From Actinoplanes auranticolor (GTDB lineage Bacteria; Actinomycetota; Actinomycetes; Mycobacteriales; Micromonosporaceae): a DNA stretch of 64,000 bases. Shown here piece after piece: positions 31,139 through 39,743 of this stretch. The notes beneath the pieces are model-generated. The model ran no database searches. It was given only the letters and a program-made list of their open reading frames with translations, and was not told where the DNA came from. The position numbers and the translations under genes were made by a program. Position 1 is the first letter of the stretch. Each line of letters opens with the position of its first letter. The stretch is taken from positions 62,001 through 126,000 of the forward strand of contig NZ_BOQL01000003.1 in NCBI RefSeq assembly GCF_018332655.1, given 5' to 3'.

Positions 31139-32011
31139 TCAGCCGATGAACGGCGGCACTGCGATCTCGCCCTGGGCCACCGGGACCACGTGGCCGGACA
31201 CCGTGGCCACCGTGGCGGCGCCGTCCGCTGCCGTCACCGTGCACTCCAGCAGCGAAGGCCGGTGCATCTCGATGCCCTGGTGCACGGTGTACGACGTCGT
31301 CCCCTCCCCGGGCAGCCAGCCCTGTCCCACCAGCCACACGCCCAGGCCCAGGGCCGCCGAGCCGGTCGCCGGGTCCTCCGGCACCGACACCCCCGGGCAG
31401 AAGACCCGCACGTACGCCGTCCGCTCGGCCGCCTCCCAGGCGAAGACGCTGATACCCGTCACGCCCAGCGCGCGGGCCCGCGCCGGATCGGCCCACGCGC
31501 GGGCCAGCGCTTCACGGCGAACCGGCAGGATCACGAATTCCAGCCCGCAGCCGGCCGCCGCGGGCCCCGCCGCCTCCCCGGCGAAGTCCTCCGCCGTCAG
31601 GCCCACCAGATCCAGCAGGTCCCGGACCGGCAGCGGGGCACCCAGCGTCGGCTTGCCACCGGTCAGCGTGGCCACATCCGAGCCCACTGTGATCGGCAGC
31701 ATCCCCGCGCCGCACTCCTGGACGACCTGTCCCGGCTGCGCCAGGCCCCGCCGGACCGAGACCACCGCGGCCCCGACACTCGGGTGGCCCGCGAACGGCA
31801 GTTCCGTCTCCGGGGTGAAGATCCGCGCCCGGTACGTCGCCCCGGCGGCCGACGGCAGCACGAAGACGGTCTCCGAAAGGTTGAACTCCCGGGCCAGTGT
31901 CTGCATCTGGTCACCGGCCAGGGACTCGGCGCCGAAGACGACGGCCAGCGGGTTTCCGGCGAAAGGGCGGTCGGTGAACACGTCGACGATCTCGTACGCC
32001 ACGGTAGACAT
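31139..32011 (-). CDS. PhzF family isomerase/epimerase
   Basis: 290 residues. Family signatures are YEIVDVFTDRPFAGNPLAVV at the start, LAREFNLSETVFV with the catalytic glutamate, ELPFAGHPSVGAA and CPGVSVPEDPATGSAA near residue 220. PhzF itself isomerises a phenazine precursor, but most relatives, like this lone gene, have unknown substrates. No phenazine genes are here. A TAGCGT box six bases before the ATG and absence of a ribosome site suggest leaderless translation. Confidence 0.93.
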   Translation of the reverse strand: MSTVAYEIVDVFTDRPFAGNPLAVVFGAESLAGDQMQTLAREFNLSETVFVLPSAAGATYRARIFTPETELPFAGHPSVGAAVVSVRRGLAQPGQVVQECGAGMLPITVGSDVATLTGGKPTLGAPLPVRDLLDLVGLTAEDFAGEAAGPAAAGCGLEFVILPVRREALARAWADPARARALGVTGISVFAWEAAERTAYVRVFCPGVSVPEDPATGSAALGLGVWLVGQGWLPGEGTTSYTVHQGIEMHRPSLLECTVTAADGAATVATVSGHVVPVAQGEIAVPPFIG

Positions 32012-32038
32012 GGTTCGACGCTAACTTAGGCTGGTGCG
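32012..32038. promoter_or_regulatory. Back-to-back leaderless promoters
   Basis: Only 27 bases separate two divergent start codons. TAGCGT on the minus strand (32018-32023) lies six bases before the phzF-like ATG. TAGGCT on the plus strand (32027-32032) lies six bases before GTG 32039. The -35 regions must therefore lie inside the opposite coding sequences. Confidence 0.5.
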
Positions 32039-33352
32039 GTGACCATGGGGAGCAGGGTTTATCTGGCGCGGCTCGCGGCGCTGCCCGTTTTCGACCCCAA
32101 CGGCGACCGGGTGGGCCGGGTACGCGACGCCGTACTGCGGTTGCGCACCACCAACCGGCCGCCGCAGGTCGTCGGTCTCGTCGCCGAGATGGCGCTGCGC
32201 CGCCGGATCTTCCTGCCGATCGGCCGGGTGACCTCGATGGACGCCGAGGCCGTGGTGCTCAGCACCGGCATGCTCAACCTCCGCCGGTTCGAGAAGCGGC
32301 CCAACGAGCTGCTGGTGCTCGAAGAGGTGCTGGACCGGCGGGTCACGGTCGAGCCCGAGGACCGGCAGGGTCCCGGCACCACCGGCACGGTCGTCGACCT
32401 GGGCATGGAGCTCAACCGCAACAACGAGTGGCTGATCACCCGGGTCGCCGTCCGCCAGCACACCGGCCGGCTGGCCCGGCGCGGGCACACGTACCAGGTG
32501 GAGTACGACCGGATCCGCGGCCTGGTCGGGCCGACCGACACCCAGGGCACGTCCAATCTGGTGGCGCTGCTGGAGCAGATGCGGCCCGCGGACATGGCCA
32601 ACGCCCTGCAGGACCTGGCCGACGCGCGGCGCAACGAGGTCGCCGCGGCGCTGAGCGACCGGACGCTGGCCGACGTGCTCGAGGAGCTGCCCGAGCACGA
32701 CCAGGTGGAGATCCTGATCCAGCTGGACCGCGAACGCGCCGCCGACGTCCTGGAACGGATGGACCCGGACGACGCCGCGGACCTGCTGGCCGAGCTGCCC
32801 AAGGCGGAACAGGCGGTCCTGCTCGACCTGATGGAGCCGGAAGAGGCGGCCCCGGTCCGGCAGCTGATGAGCTACACCCCCGGCACCGCCGGCTCGGTGA
32901 TGACCTCGGAGCCGGTGATCCTGACCCCGGACACCACGGTGGCCGAGGCGCTGGCCCGGATCCGCGAGCCGGAGCTGTCCCCCGTCGTCGCCGCGCAGGT
33001 CTTCGTGGCGCGGGCACCGTCGGCGACGCCGAGCGGGAAGTACCTCGGCATGGTCCATTTCCAGCGGCTGCTGCGCGAGCCGCCCTCGTCGATCCTGGGC
33101 GGGCTCATCGAGACGGACATAGATCCTTTGCAGCCCGAGACGAATCTCACCGAGATCACCCGGCGGATGGCGACCTACGACATGGTGGCGATGCCGGTGG
33201 TCGACAGCGCGTACCGGCTGGTCGGGGCGGTGACCGTGGACGACGTGCTGGACCACTCGCTGCCCCGCGACTGGCGTGACCGCGACGCCCAGGACGCCCG
33301 GGACGAGGCCGACGCGCTGCTGCGCCAGGCCCGGACGGAGATGGGCTCATGA
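32039..33352 (+). CDS. PRC-barrel/MgtE_N/CBS protein without membrane domain
   Basis: 437 residues. Residues 1-100 hold PRC-barrel-like sequence (VYLARLAALPVFDPNGDRVG), residues about 195-290 an MgtE N-terminal superhelical domain (LLEQMRPADMANALQDL and VLERMDPDDAADLLAELP), and residues about 290-410 a pair of CBS domains (SVMTSEPVILTPDTTVAEAL and MVAMPVVDSAYRLVGAVTVDDV). The MgtE transmembrane channel is absent. In MgtE the N and CBS domains sense Mg2+; here they may regulate the DUF1003 membrane protein encoded by the next, overlapping gene. GTG 32039 or ATG 32045 can be the start. Confidence 0.88.
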   Translation: MTMGSRVYLARLAALPVFDPNGDRVGRVRDAVLRLRTTNRPPQVVGLVAEMALRRRIFLPIGRVTSMDAEAVVLSTGMLNLRRFEKRPNELLVLEEVLDRRVTVEPEDRQGPGTTGTVVDLGMELNRNNEWLITRVAVRQHTGRLARRGHTYQVEYDRIRGLVGPTDTQGTSNLVALLEQMRPADMANALQDLADARRNEVAAALSDRTLADVLEELPEHDQVEILIQLDRERAADVLERMDPDDAADLLAELPKAEQAVLLDLMEPEEAAPVRQLMSYTPGTAGSVMTSEPVILTPDTTVAEALARIREPELSPVVAAQVFVARAPSATPSGKYLGMVHFQRLLREPPSSILGGLIETDIDPLQPETNLTEITRRMATYDMVAMPVVDSAYRLVGAVTVDDVLDHSLPRDWRDRDAQDARDEADALLRQARTEMGS

Positions 33353-33873
33353 CCGAGCCGCGCCGGGACCGGCTGGACCAGCCGATCGAGCCGGGCCGGG
33401 TACGCCTGCCCCGCTTCGACCCGGAGGCCTTCGGACGCTGGTCGGAGAGCATCGCCCGGTACATGGGCACCGCGAAGTTCATCGTCTACATGACGATCAT
33501 CATCGCGGCCTGGTTCGCCTGGAACACCCTGGCGCCCAAGGATCTGCGCTTCGACCCGTACACGTTCACGTTCCTGACTCTGATCCTGTCCTTGCAGGCG
33601 TCCTACGCCGCGCCGCTCATCCTGCTGGCGCAGAACCGCCAGGCCGACCGGGACCGCCTGACGATGGAGGAGGACCGCCGGCGCGCGGCCATGCAGAAGG
33701 CCGACACCGAGTACCTGGCCCGCGAGATCGCCTCGCTGCGGATCGCCGTCGGCGAGGTCACGACCCGCGACTTCCTGCGCTCCGAGCTGGCCCGGCTCGC
33801 CGACGAACTCGACGAGGCGGCCCACCGCCGGCAGAAGCTGGAACGTAAGGAGTGGGAGGAGGAACGGAACTGA
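33349..33873 (+). CDS. DUF1003 membrane protein
   Basis: 174 residues. It starts inside the previous gene (ATGA overlap), so both proteins should be made together. Two membrane helices (FIVYMTIIIAAWFAWNTLA and FTFLTLILSLQASYAAPLILLA) are followed by QNRQADRDRLTMEEDRR, the hallmark of DUF1003, and a long charged coiled coil. The function is unknown; pairing with an MgtE_N/CBS protein is common in actinobacteria (Rv1232c-Rv1234 region) and points to a cation-related role. Confidence 0.92.
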   Translation: MTEPRRDRLDQPIEPGRVRLPRFDPEAFGRWSESIARYMGTAKFIVYMTIIIAAWFAWNTLAPKDLRFDPYTFTFLTLILSLQASYAAPLILLAQNRQADRDRLTMEEDRRRAAMQKADTEYLAREIASLRIAVGEVTTRDFLRSELARLADELDEAAHRRQKLERKEWEEERN

Positions 33874-33935
33874 GCCGACCCGCGGCGGAAAACCCAGGCA
33901 AATTCGATGTCTGAGACCGACGTAGCATGGTCGTC

Positions 33936-35084
33936 ATGTCCGCACCAGCCCCCACCATCGAGGACGCGATCCAGGCGGCCCTCGCCACCGTCGACGATCC
34001 CGAGATCCGCCGCCCGATCACCGAGCTCGGCATGGTCAAGGGCTTCACCGTCGCCGGGTCCGGTGTGAAGGTCGAGCTGCTGCTCACCGTCGCCGGTTGC
34101 CCGCTGCGCGACAAGCTCACCAACGACATCACCGCCGCGGTCACCACGATCCCCGGGATCACCACCGTGGAGATCGACTTCGGCGTCATGACCGAGGAGC
34201 AGCGCAAGTCCCTGCAGGCCACGCTGCGCGGTGGCGGCGAGACGGCCGAGCCGGTCATCCCGTTCGCCCAGCCGGGTTCCAAGACCCGGGTGTACGCGGT
34301 GGCCAGCGGCAAGGGTGGTGTCGGCAAGTCCAGCGTCACGGTCAACCTGGCGGCCGCCCTGGCCAGGCGCGGCCTGTCGGTCGGCGTGGTCGACGCCGAC
34401 ATCTACGGCCACTCGGTGCCCCGCATGCTCGGGGTCGAGGGCCGGCCCACCCGCGTCGAGGACATGATCATGCCGCCGCAGTCGCACGGCGTGAAGGTCA
34501 TCTCGATCGGCATGTTCACCTCGGGCAATGCCGCCGTGGTGTGGCGCGGGCCGATGCTGCACCGGGCCCTGCAGCAGTTCCTCGCGGACGTCTTCTGGGG
34601 CGACCTGGACGTGCTGCTGCTGGACCTGCCGCCGGGCACCGGTGATGTGGCCATCTCGCTGGCCCAGCTGCTGCCCAACGCCGAGATCCTGGTCGTCACC
34701 ACGCCGCAGACGGCCGCCGCCGAGGTCGCCGAGCGGGCCGGGGCGATCGCGCTGCAGACCCACCAGCGGCTCGTCGGCGTGGTGGAGAACATGTCCTGGC
34801 TCGAGCTGCCCGACGGCACCCGCATGGAGGTCTTCGGCGCCGGTGGCGGCCAGACCGTGGCCGACTCGCTGACCAGGACGATGGGCGCCTCGGTGCCGCT
34901 GCTGGGTCAGATCCCGCTGGACACCCGGGTCCGCGAGGCGGGCGACGCCGGCACGCCGGTCGTGCTGGCCGACCCGGAGGCACCGGCGGCCAAGGCCCTG
35001 GACGCGGTCGCGGACCGGCTCGCCATCCGGCGTGAGTCGCTGGTCGGCAAGCCGCTCGGTCTGCTGGTCAACGCCCGCAAGTAG
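33936..35084 (+). CDS. mrp: Mrp/ApbC P-loop ATPase, Fe-S carrier
   Basis: 382 residues. An N-terminal MIP18/DUF59 domain (residues 5-90, TVDDPEIRRPITELGMV) is followed by the Mrp ATPase: deviant Walker A ASGKGGVGKSSVTVNLA near 123, GVVDADIYGHSVPRMLG, MLHRALQQFLADVFWG and LLLDLPPGTGDVAISLAQ. Mrp proteins carry and deliver Fe-S clusters. The C-terminal CxxC of some members is not present. A TAGCAT box ends eight bases before ATG 33936 without a ribosome site, so translation is probably leaderless. Its neighbour on the convergent side is tatB. Confidence 0.94.
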   Translation: MSAPAPTIEDAIQAALATVDDPEIRRPITELGMVKGFTVAGSGVKVELLLTVAGCPLRDKLTNDITAAVTTIPGITTVEIDFGVMTEEQRKSLQATLRGGGETAEPVIPFAQPGSKTRVYAVASGKGGVGKSSVTVNLAAALARRGLSVGVVDADIYGHSVPRMLGVEGRPTRVEDMIMPPQSHGVKVISIGMFTSGNAAVVWRGPMLHRALQQFLADVFWGDLDVLLLDLPPGTGDVAISLAQLLPNAEILVVTTPQTAAAEVAERAGAIALQTHQRLVGVVENMSWLELPDGTRMEVFGAGGGQTVADSLTRTMGASVPLLGQIPLDTRVREAGDAGTPVVLADPEAPAAKALDAVADRLAIRRESLVGKPLGLLVNARK

Positions 35085-35087
35085 GGC

Positions 35088-35528
35088 TTACGTAGCGTCC
35101 AGATCGAATCTGCGCGGCGCCGGGGTGGACTTCTCCACCGCGGCGCCGTTGCTGTTCGCGGTGGAGCTGACGTCGTCGCGGTGCGCCTTGAGGTCCGCCG
35201 CGGAGGCGACCTCGTCCAGGTCCGACTTCACGCCGTTCAGGTCGTTCTTGACGTCGTCGAACAGGCCCTGCAGCGGCTTGCGGATCGCCTGCTCGTCGTC
35301 CTCGCTCAGCAGATGCTTGCGGATGAAGGCCTTCGGGTGCAGGTCCTGCAGCTGGATGTCGGTGCCCAGCTCACGGCTCAGGTCGGTGGTGGCGTTCTGG
35401 GCCATCGCCCGCAGGCCGCGCAGCATCCGCAGACCGTCGCCGATCACCTTGGGCAGGCGCTCACCGAAGATCAGCAGCGCGAGCATCAGCAGGGCGCCGA
35501 TCTCCCACCAGTTGAGGTTCTCGAACAC
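35088..35528 (-). CDS. tatB: Sec-independent protein translocase subunit TatB
   Basis: 146 residues from a GTG behind GGGAGG. The N-terminal FENLNWWEIGALLMLALLIF is the transmembrane helix, followed by the hinge GERLPKVIGDGLRMLRGL and an amphipathic helix, then a charged, disordered tail. The FGxRLP-like hinge without the TatA-type FGxxKLP and the length support TatB. It joins TatC in recognising twin-arginine signal peptides. Location beside htrA matches the mycobacterial order. Confidence 0.9.
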   Translation of the reverse strand: MFENLNWWEIGALLMLALLIFGERLPKVIGDGLRMLRGLRAMAQNATTDLSRELGTDIQLQDLHPKAFIRKHLLSEDDEQAIRKPLQGLFDDVKNDLNGVKSDLDEVASAADLKAHRDDVSSTANSNGAAVEKSTPAPRRFDLDAT

Positions 35529-35606
35529 GCGCGGACCTCCCTCGTCGCGTACCTGAGCAAGAGTACGCACGCACTCCTTGCCTGCGCTGCCCGCCCATGA
35601 GGCGGT

Positions 35607-36872
35607 TCACTTCGCGTCGGCCGCCAGCGTCACGGAGGCCGTCTGGGTCTTGGTGCCGCGCCGGTATTCGACCGCGACGACCGACTCCGGGGCGTACTTG
35701 CGGACCAGGGCGATCAGGTCGGTGCCGTCCTCCAGCAGGTGACCGTTCATCTTGGTGATCACGTCACCGGACTTCAGCCCGGCCGTGGCGGCCGGACCGG
35801 TGGGCTGAACCGAGCGCAGCCGGGCTCCGGACGAGCCTGCGGAGCCGGACGTGCCGCCGGTGGAGACCTCGGCCCCGATCACCGTGCGACGAGCCTTGCC
35901 GTGGTCGATGATCTCGCGGGCGACCCGCATGGCCTGGTTGATGGGGATGGCGAAGGCCAGGCCGATGTTGCCGGCCTCGGTGTCGCTGCCGCCCACTGAC
36001 CGGATCACCGAGTTCATGCCGACCACCCGGCCGGCCCCGTCGACCAGCGGGCCGCCGGAGTTGCCCTGGTTGACCGCCGCGTCGGTCTGGATGGCGGCGT
36101 AGTAGCGGACGGTGCCGCCCGGCTCGCCGGCCTGGATGGTGCGGTCCAGCGCGCTCACGATGCCGGAGGTCACTGTGTTCACCAGAGCCAGCGGTGAACC
36201 GAATGCGAGCACGGGATCACCGACGGCAATGGAGTCGGAGTCGCCAAGTGAGACAGCCGTCACACTCTTCTTTGCGACTTTGATCACGGCGATGTCCGAT
36301 TCCGGGTCCCGGCCGACCACTGTCGCCGACGCGGTGGACCCGTCGCTGAAGGACACCGACAGGGAGTCGTTGGCCCCCTCGACGACATGGTCGTTGGTCA
36401 CCACGTAGCCGTTCGGGGAGATCACGAAGCCCGAGCCGATCGCTCCGGTGACCCGGACGGTGACCACGCTCGGTAGCATCTGCTTGGCCACGCCGGCCAG
36501 CGAGTCGGGCGCCCGCTGGGCTGCCGACGGGGCCGCCAGCGGCGTGCCGCCGAGCTGGGTGCCGCCGCCGACCCCGCTGCGGGTGGCGAAGACGAAGCCC
36601 AGAGTGCCGCCGAGGCCGCCGGCCAGCAGGGCGGTGACCAGGCAGATGAGCAGTACGGGGGTCATCGACCGGCGCGGCGCGTCCGGATCGACGACGGGCT
36701 CGGGCTGCGGGCCGGTGCTCACCGGGGCGGTGGGCACGACCACCGCCGACGGTGCGTACGGATCGCGCCACGGATCGGTCAATGCGTCGGACCACCACGG
36801 CGACCCCGCCGACGCTCCAGGCGCGGCGGACGGCGGCGGTTGAGGCTGGCGCCAGTTCCAGCCGTCGGTCAC
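35607..36872 (-). CDS. HtrA/DegP-like membrane serine protease with PDZ domain
   Basis: 421 residues from a GTG seven bases after GGGAGG. The cytoplasmic N-terminus is Trp/Pro-rich (TDGWNWRQPQPPPS). A membrane helix near 75-100 (VLLICLVTALLAGGLGGTLGF) places the protease outside. The catalytic triad is His in VTNDHVVEG, Asp in ESDIAVIK and Ser in QGNSGGPLVDG. The PDZ domain (residues about 320-415) carries GLKSGDVITKMNGH. It degrades or refolds damaged exported proteins. In mycobacteria the same gene follows sigE and rseA, which are absent here. Confidence 0.94.
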   Translation of the reverse strand: MTDGWNWRQPQPPPSAAPGASAGSPWWSDALTDPWRDPYAPSAVVVPTAPVSTGPQPEPVVDPDAPRRSMTPVLLICLVTALLAGGLGGTLGFVFATRSGVGGGTQLGGTPLAAPSAAQRAPDSLAGVAKQMLPSVVTVRVTGAIGSGFVISPNGYVVTNDHVVEGANDSLSVSFSDGSTASATVVGRDPESDIAVIKVAKKSVTAVSLGDSDSIAVGDPVLAFGSPLALVNTVTSGIVSALDRTIQAGEPGGTVRYYAAIQTDAAVNQGNSGGPLVDGAGRVVGMNSVIRSVGGSDTEAGNIGLAFAIPINQAMRVAREIIDHGKARRTVIGAEVSTGGTSGSAGSSGARLRSVQPTGPAATAGLKSGDVITKMNGHLLEDGTDLIALVRKYAPESVVAVEYRRGTKTQTASVTLAADAK

Positions 36873-37132
36873 GTCGGTGCCTCCCCTGGTCGGTACCGGA
36901 GCGCCGGGCTCCGGCATCCAGGATGACACGGATCGGTGGAGATCATCCGGTCAGTGGGACCGCGGGTCCGGCCCCGCCGCTTTGCGCCGCCGAAGTCCCG
37001 GTGCGCGAAGGGTGAGCATCGCTCTACGCTCATACCCGATGTGCACCGGTTCCGGACCGCGCATCCCCGCTCCAGACGGAGGTCGTCATCGTCACCGCAG
37101 CCCGATCGTTCGGCGCCCCGACCGCGCAGTCG
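36873..37132. other. Divergent region between htrA-like and methyltransferase genes
   Basis: 260 bases. TACGCT near 37025 could be the -10 box for the methyltransferase. GGAGG at 37078-37082 precedes an ATC triplet at 37088 in the methyltransferase frame. No sigma factor gene or remnant is visible. Confidence 0.45.
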
Positions 37133-37741
37133 GTGCAGTTCGCCGAGGCCTACGCCGCCGAGGACATCGTCCTGCAGACCGCCCGCAGCCTCGCCCACGA
37201 GGTCGGCCTGGCGGCCGTCTCGCCCGGCGCGGGGTCCGTGCTGAGCGTGCTCGCCGCGGCGGGCAGCGCCAAGGCGGTCGTCGAGATCGGCACCGGTACG
37301 GGCGTGAGCGGCGTCTGGCTGCTCCGGGGCATGCGCACCGACGGCGTCCTGACCACGATCGACGTGGAGAACGAGCACCAGCGCATCGCCCGCCGGATCT
37401 TCCAGGAGGCGGGCTTCGCCGCGTCCCGGACCAGGATCATCACCGGCCGCGCGCTGGACGTGCTGCCCCGCCTGGCCGACGGCGTCTACGACCTGGTCTT
37501 CGTGGACGCGGACGCCACCGAATTCGGCGCCTGCGCCGACGCCGCGCTGCGGCTGCTGCGCCGCGGCGGGATCCTGGTGGTCAACGGCGCCCTGGCCGGC
37601 GGCCGGATCAGCGACCCGGCGGCCCGCGACGTCGACACGATCACGATCCGCGAGACGGTCAAGGCCGTCCGCGAGTCCGAAGAATGGATCCCAGCCCTGA
37701 TCCCGGCCGGCGGCGGCCTCCTGACCGCCGTCAAACGCTGA
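37133..37741 (+). CDS. SAM-dependent O-methyltransferase (Rv1220c-like)
   Basis: 202 residues from the first ordinary start codon, a GTG that lacks a ribosome site. The SAM fold is clear: VVEIGTGTGVSGVWLLRGM (motif I), TTIDVENEHQRIARRIF (II), GRALDVLPRLADGVYDLVFVDAD (III-IV) and LLRRGGILVVNGAL. The domain is of the CCoAMT-like O-methyltransferase family; the substrate is unknown. A perfect GGAGG lies five bases before ATC 37088, in frame, which would add 15 residues (an N-terminal helix expected in this family), so an unusual start codon is possible. Confidence 0.88.
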   Translation: MQFAEAYAAEDIVLQTARSLAHEVGLAAVSPGAGSVLSVLAAAGSAKAVVEIGTGTGVSGVWLLRGMRTDGVLTTIDVENEHQRIARRIFQEAGFAASRTRIITGRALDVLPRLADGVYDLVFVDADATEFGACADAALRLLRRGGILVVNGALAGGRISDPAARDVDTITIRETVKAVRESEEWIPALIPAGGGLLTAVKR

Positions 37742-37777
37742 GAGCTGTGTCTAATGGCCTCGCCTTCGGCTCGGCGG

Positions 37778-37806
37778 GATTGCGCCCCTTGAGGTCGGGC
37801 GCAATC
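37778..37806. terminator. Bidirectional terminator
   Basis: GATTGCGCCC pairs with GGGCGCAATC over a nine-base loop, placed between the convergent methyltransferase and aminopeptidase genes. Confidence 0.75.
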
Positions 37807-37822
37807 CGCACCGGGGGCGTGG

Positions 37823-39256
37823 CTATGAACTCAACCAGCGCAACAAAGTGCGGGCGCCCCAGCCGGTGGCGCCGCTGGTGAGCTCGCCGTCGTCGGCCTC
37901 GGCCCAGCTGGGGGCCGACATGTCGAGGTGCGCCCAGCGGTCCAGCCGGTCGCCCAGGAACTCGCTCAGGAACAGCGCCGCCACCACCGAGCCGGCACCG
38001 CGCGCCGGTGAGCTGTGCCGGTCGGCGATGTCGCTGTGCAGATATTCCAGGTAGTCCCCGGGCAGCGGCAGGCGCCACATCCCCTCGCCGGCGGCGGCTC
38101 CGGCGGCTGTCAGCGCCGCGGCCAGCTCGTCGTCGTGGCTGTAGAGGGCTGCGGTGCGCTTGCCCAGCGCGACCGCGTTGGCGCCGGTCAGGGTGGCCAG
38201 GTCGACCACCACGTCCGGGTGCAGCTCGGCGACCGCGTAGGCCAGGACGTCGGCGAGGACCAGCCGGCCCTCGGCGTCGGAGTTGGTGGTCTCGGTGGTG
38301 GTGCCGTCGTACTGGGTGATGACGTCGCCGGGCCGGTAGGCCGAGCCGCTGATCGCGTTCTCCGCCAGTGGCGTGAGCGCGGTGATGCGTACCGGAAGGT
38401 GCAGGTCCGCGGCACCCAGGATGGCCGCGACGACGGCGGCCGCGCCGCTCATGTCCTTTTTCATCAGCTTCATGCCGTCGCGGCTCTTGATCGAGATGCC
38501 GCCGGTGTCGAAGGTGATTCCCTTGCCCACGAGGACCACATGGCGGGACGCGGCCGCCGGCTGCCAGCTCACTTCTAGCAGCCGGGGCGGGCTCGCGGAG
38601 CCGCCGCCGACGGCCAGGATGCCGCCGAAGCCCTCCGCGGCGAGTTGCTCCGGCTCGCGGACGGTGGCGGTGAGGCCCGGGCGTGTCGCCGCCTCGGCGA
38701 CGATCTGGGCGGCGAACCAGGCCGGGCTCTTCACCGAGGCCGGCATGTTGGCGAGGTCGCGGGCGAGCCAGGTCGCGGCGGCCGTCACGCGGGCCACTTC
38801 GAGGCTCTGGGCGAGGCTTCCGGGGTCGTCGACCCGGATGGTGATCTCTGCGCTCCGGGGGCCGGTGGGGGCTTCCCGGAAGCGGTAGGAGGCGAGCCAC
38901 AGGCCCTCGGCGAGCCCGCGCAGCGCCTCGGCGGGAACCTCGGCGCCGAGCTGGATCTGCACCGGCTCCTCGGCGCGGACGGCCCGGGCGATCGCCGCGC
39001 CGGCGGCTCGCCAGCCGGCCTCGTCACCGCGGCCCACCCCGGCCAGCAGGACTCTCGCGGGTCGCCGCGTCGGGCGCGGCAGCACCTGCACCGCACCGGG
39101 TCGTCCAGGGTCATCCGCGCTGCTCAGCAGGGCGGTGACCTCGGCTTGCAGGTCGGCGTCCGCGGCGTCGGCAGCGGTCGGGAGGCCGTCGGCACCGACC
39201 GCGAGCACGCGGGTGGAATCGTCGGCGGGCCCGGACGTCAGCCTGATCGCGAACAC
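37823..39256 (-). CDS. pepA: Leucyl aminopeptidase (M17 family)
   Basis: 477 residues, normal length. The N-terminal regulatory domain (1-165) is followed by the catalytic domain with VLVGKGITFDTGGISIKS (metal-binding Lys/Asp), GAAAVVAAILGA, TNSDAEGRLVLADVLAYA (usually NTDAEGRL, here with Ser) and a C-terminal WGARTLLRWL. It removes N-terminal residues from peptides with two metal ions. The GTG start has GGAAAGG about ten bases upstream. Transcription from the DUF3117 gene upstream is blocked by a strong terminator. Confidence 0.93.
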   Translation of the reverse strand: MFAIRLTSGPADDSTRVLAVGADGLPTAADAADADLQAEVTALLSSADDPGRPGAVQVLPRPTRRPARVLLAGVGRGDEAGWRAAGAAIARAVRAEEPVQIQLGAEVPAEALRGLAEGLWLASYRFREAPTGPRSAEITIRVDDPGSLAQSLEVARVTAAATWLARDLANMPASVKSPAWFAAQIVAEAATRPGLTATVREPEQLAAEGFGGILAVGGGSASPPRLLEVSWQPAAASRHVVLVGKGITFDTGGISIKSRDGMKLMKKDMSGAAAVVAAILGAADLHLPVRITALTPLAENAISGSAYRPGDVITQYDGTTTETTNSDAEGRLVLADVLAYAVAELHPDVVVDLATLTGANAVALGKRTAALYSHDDELAAALTAAGAAAGEGMWRLPLPGDYLEYLHSDIADRHSSPARGAGSVVAALFLSEFLGDRLDRWAHLDMSAPSWAEADDGELTSGATGWGARTLLRWLSS

Positions 39257-39287
39257 TGGAGGATGACCTTTCCGCAAGACATGGAAA

Positions 39288-39321
39288 GCCCGCCGGTACG
39301 GCAGGTACCGTACCGGCGGGC
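39288..39321 (-). terminator. Terminator between DUF3117 and aminopeptidase genes
   Basis: A perfect 14-bp stem (GCCCGCCGGTACGG / CCGTACCGGCGGGC), loop of six, followed by TTTCC on the minus strand. Confidence 0.85.
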
Positions 39322-39332
39322 CACGTGAAACG

Positions 39333-39500
39333 TCAGCCGGCGATCGCCTTCAACGCGTCACCAAGCGCGTTGGCCTCGTCCGGAGTCATCTCAACGACGA
39401 GACGGCCACCACCCTCCAGCGGGACGCGCATGACGATCCCGCGTCCTTCCTTGGTGACCTCCAGCGGACCATCGCCCGTCCGCGGCTTCATCGCCGCCAT
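39333..39500 (-). CDS. DUF3117 protein (55 residues)
   Basis: Starts MAAMKPRTGDGPLEVTKEG and ends VEMTPDEANALGDALKAIAG. This is a highly conserved actinobacterial small protein of unknown function, always close to this length. GGGAG lies five bases before the ATG. A strong terminator directly follows, so it is a monocistronic message, probably abundant. Confidence 0.93.
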   Translation of the reverse strand: MAAMKPRTGDGPLEVTKEGRGIVMRVPLEGGGRLVVEMTPDEANALGDALKAIAG

Positions 39501-39743
39501 CTTGTCTCCCCTCAGACCTACATCAGGGTCGCGGTGGGTTACCCCACAGCCACTTCGTCAACGCGCCGTGCTCAGCCCCACGGTGCGCCGTACCTCGTAT
39601 CCGACCGGCGGAGTCGCCCCCGCTGGACCGACCCGAGACCGCAGCGCTGCGAGCCTCGCCCGACGTCACGCGACGTGGCCCACCGTGCCGATCAAACATT
39701 TTCCCTGATGAACACCGGCGAACCCAAACCCAGCCCGGGCTGA

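Noticed and set aside
31139..32011. Phenazine biosynthesis locus
   Set aside because: A PhzF-family gene alone is widespread; no other phz gene is present.
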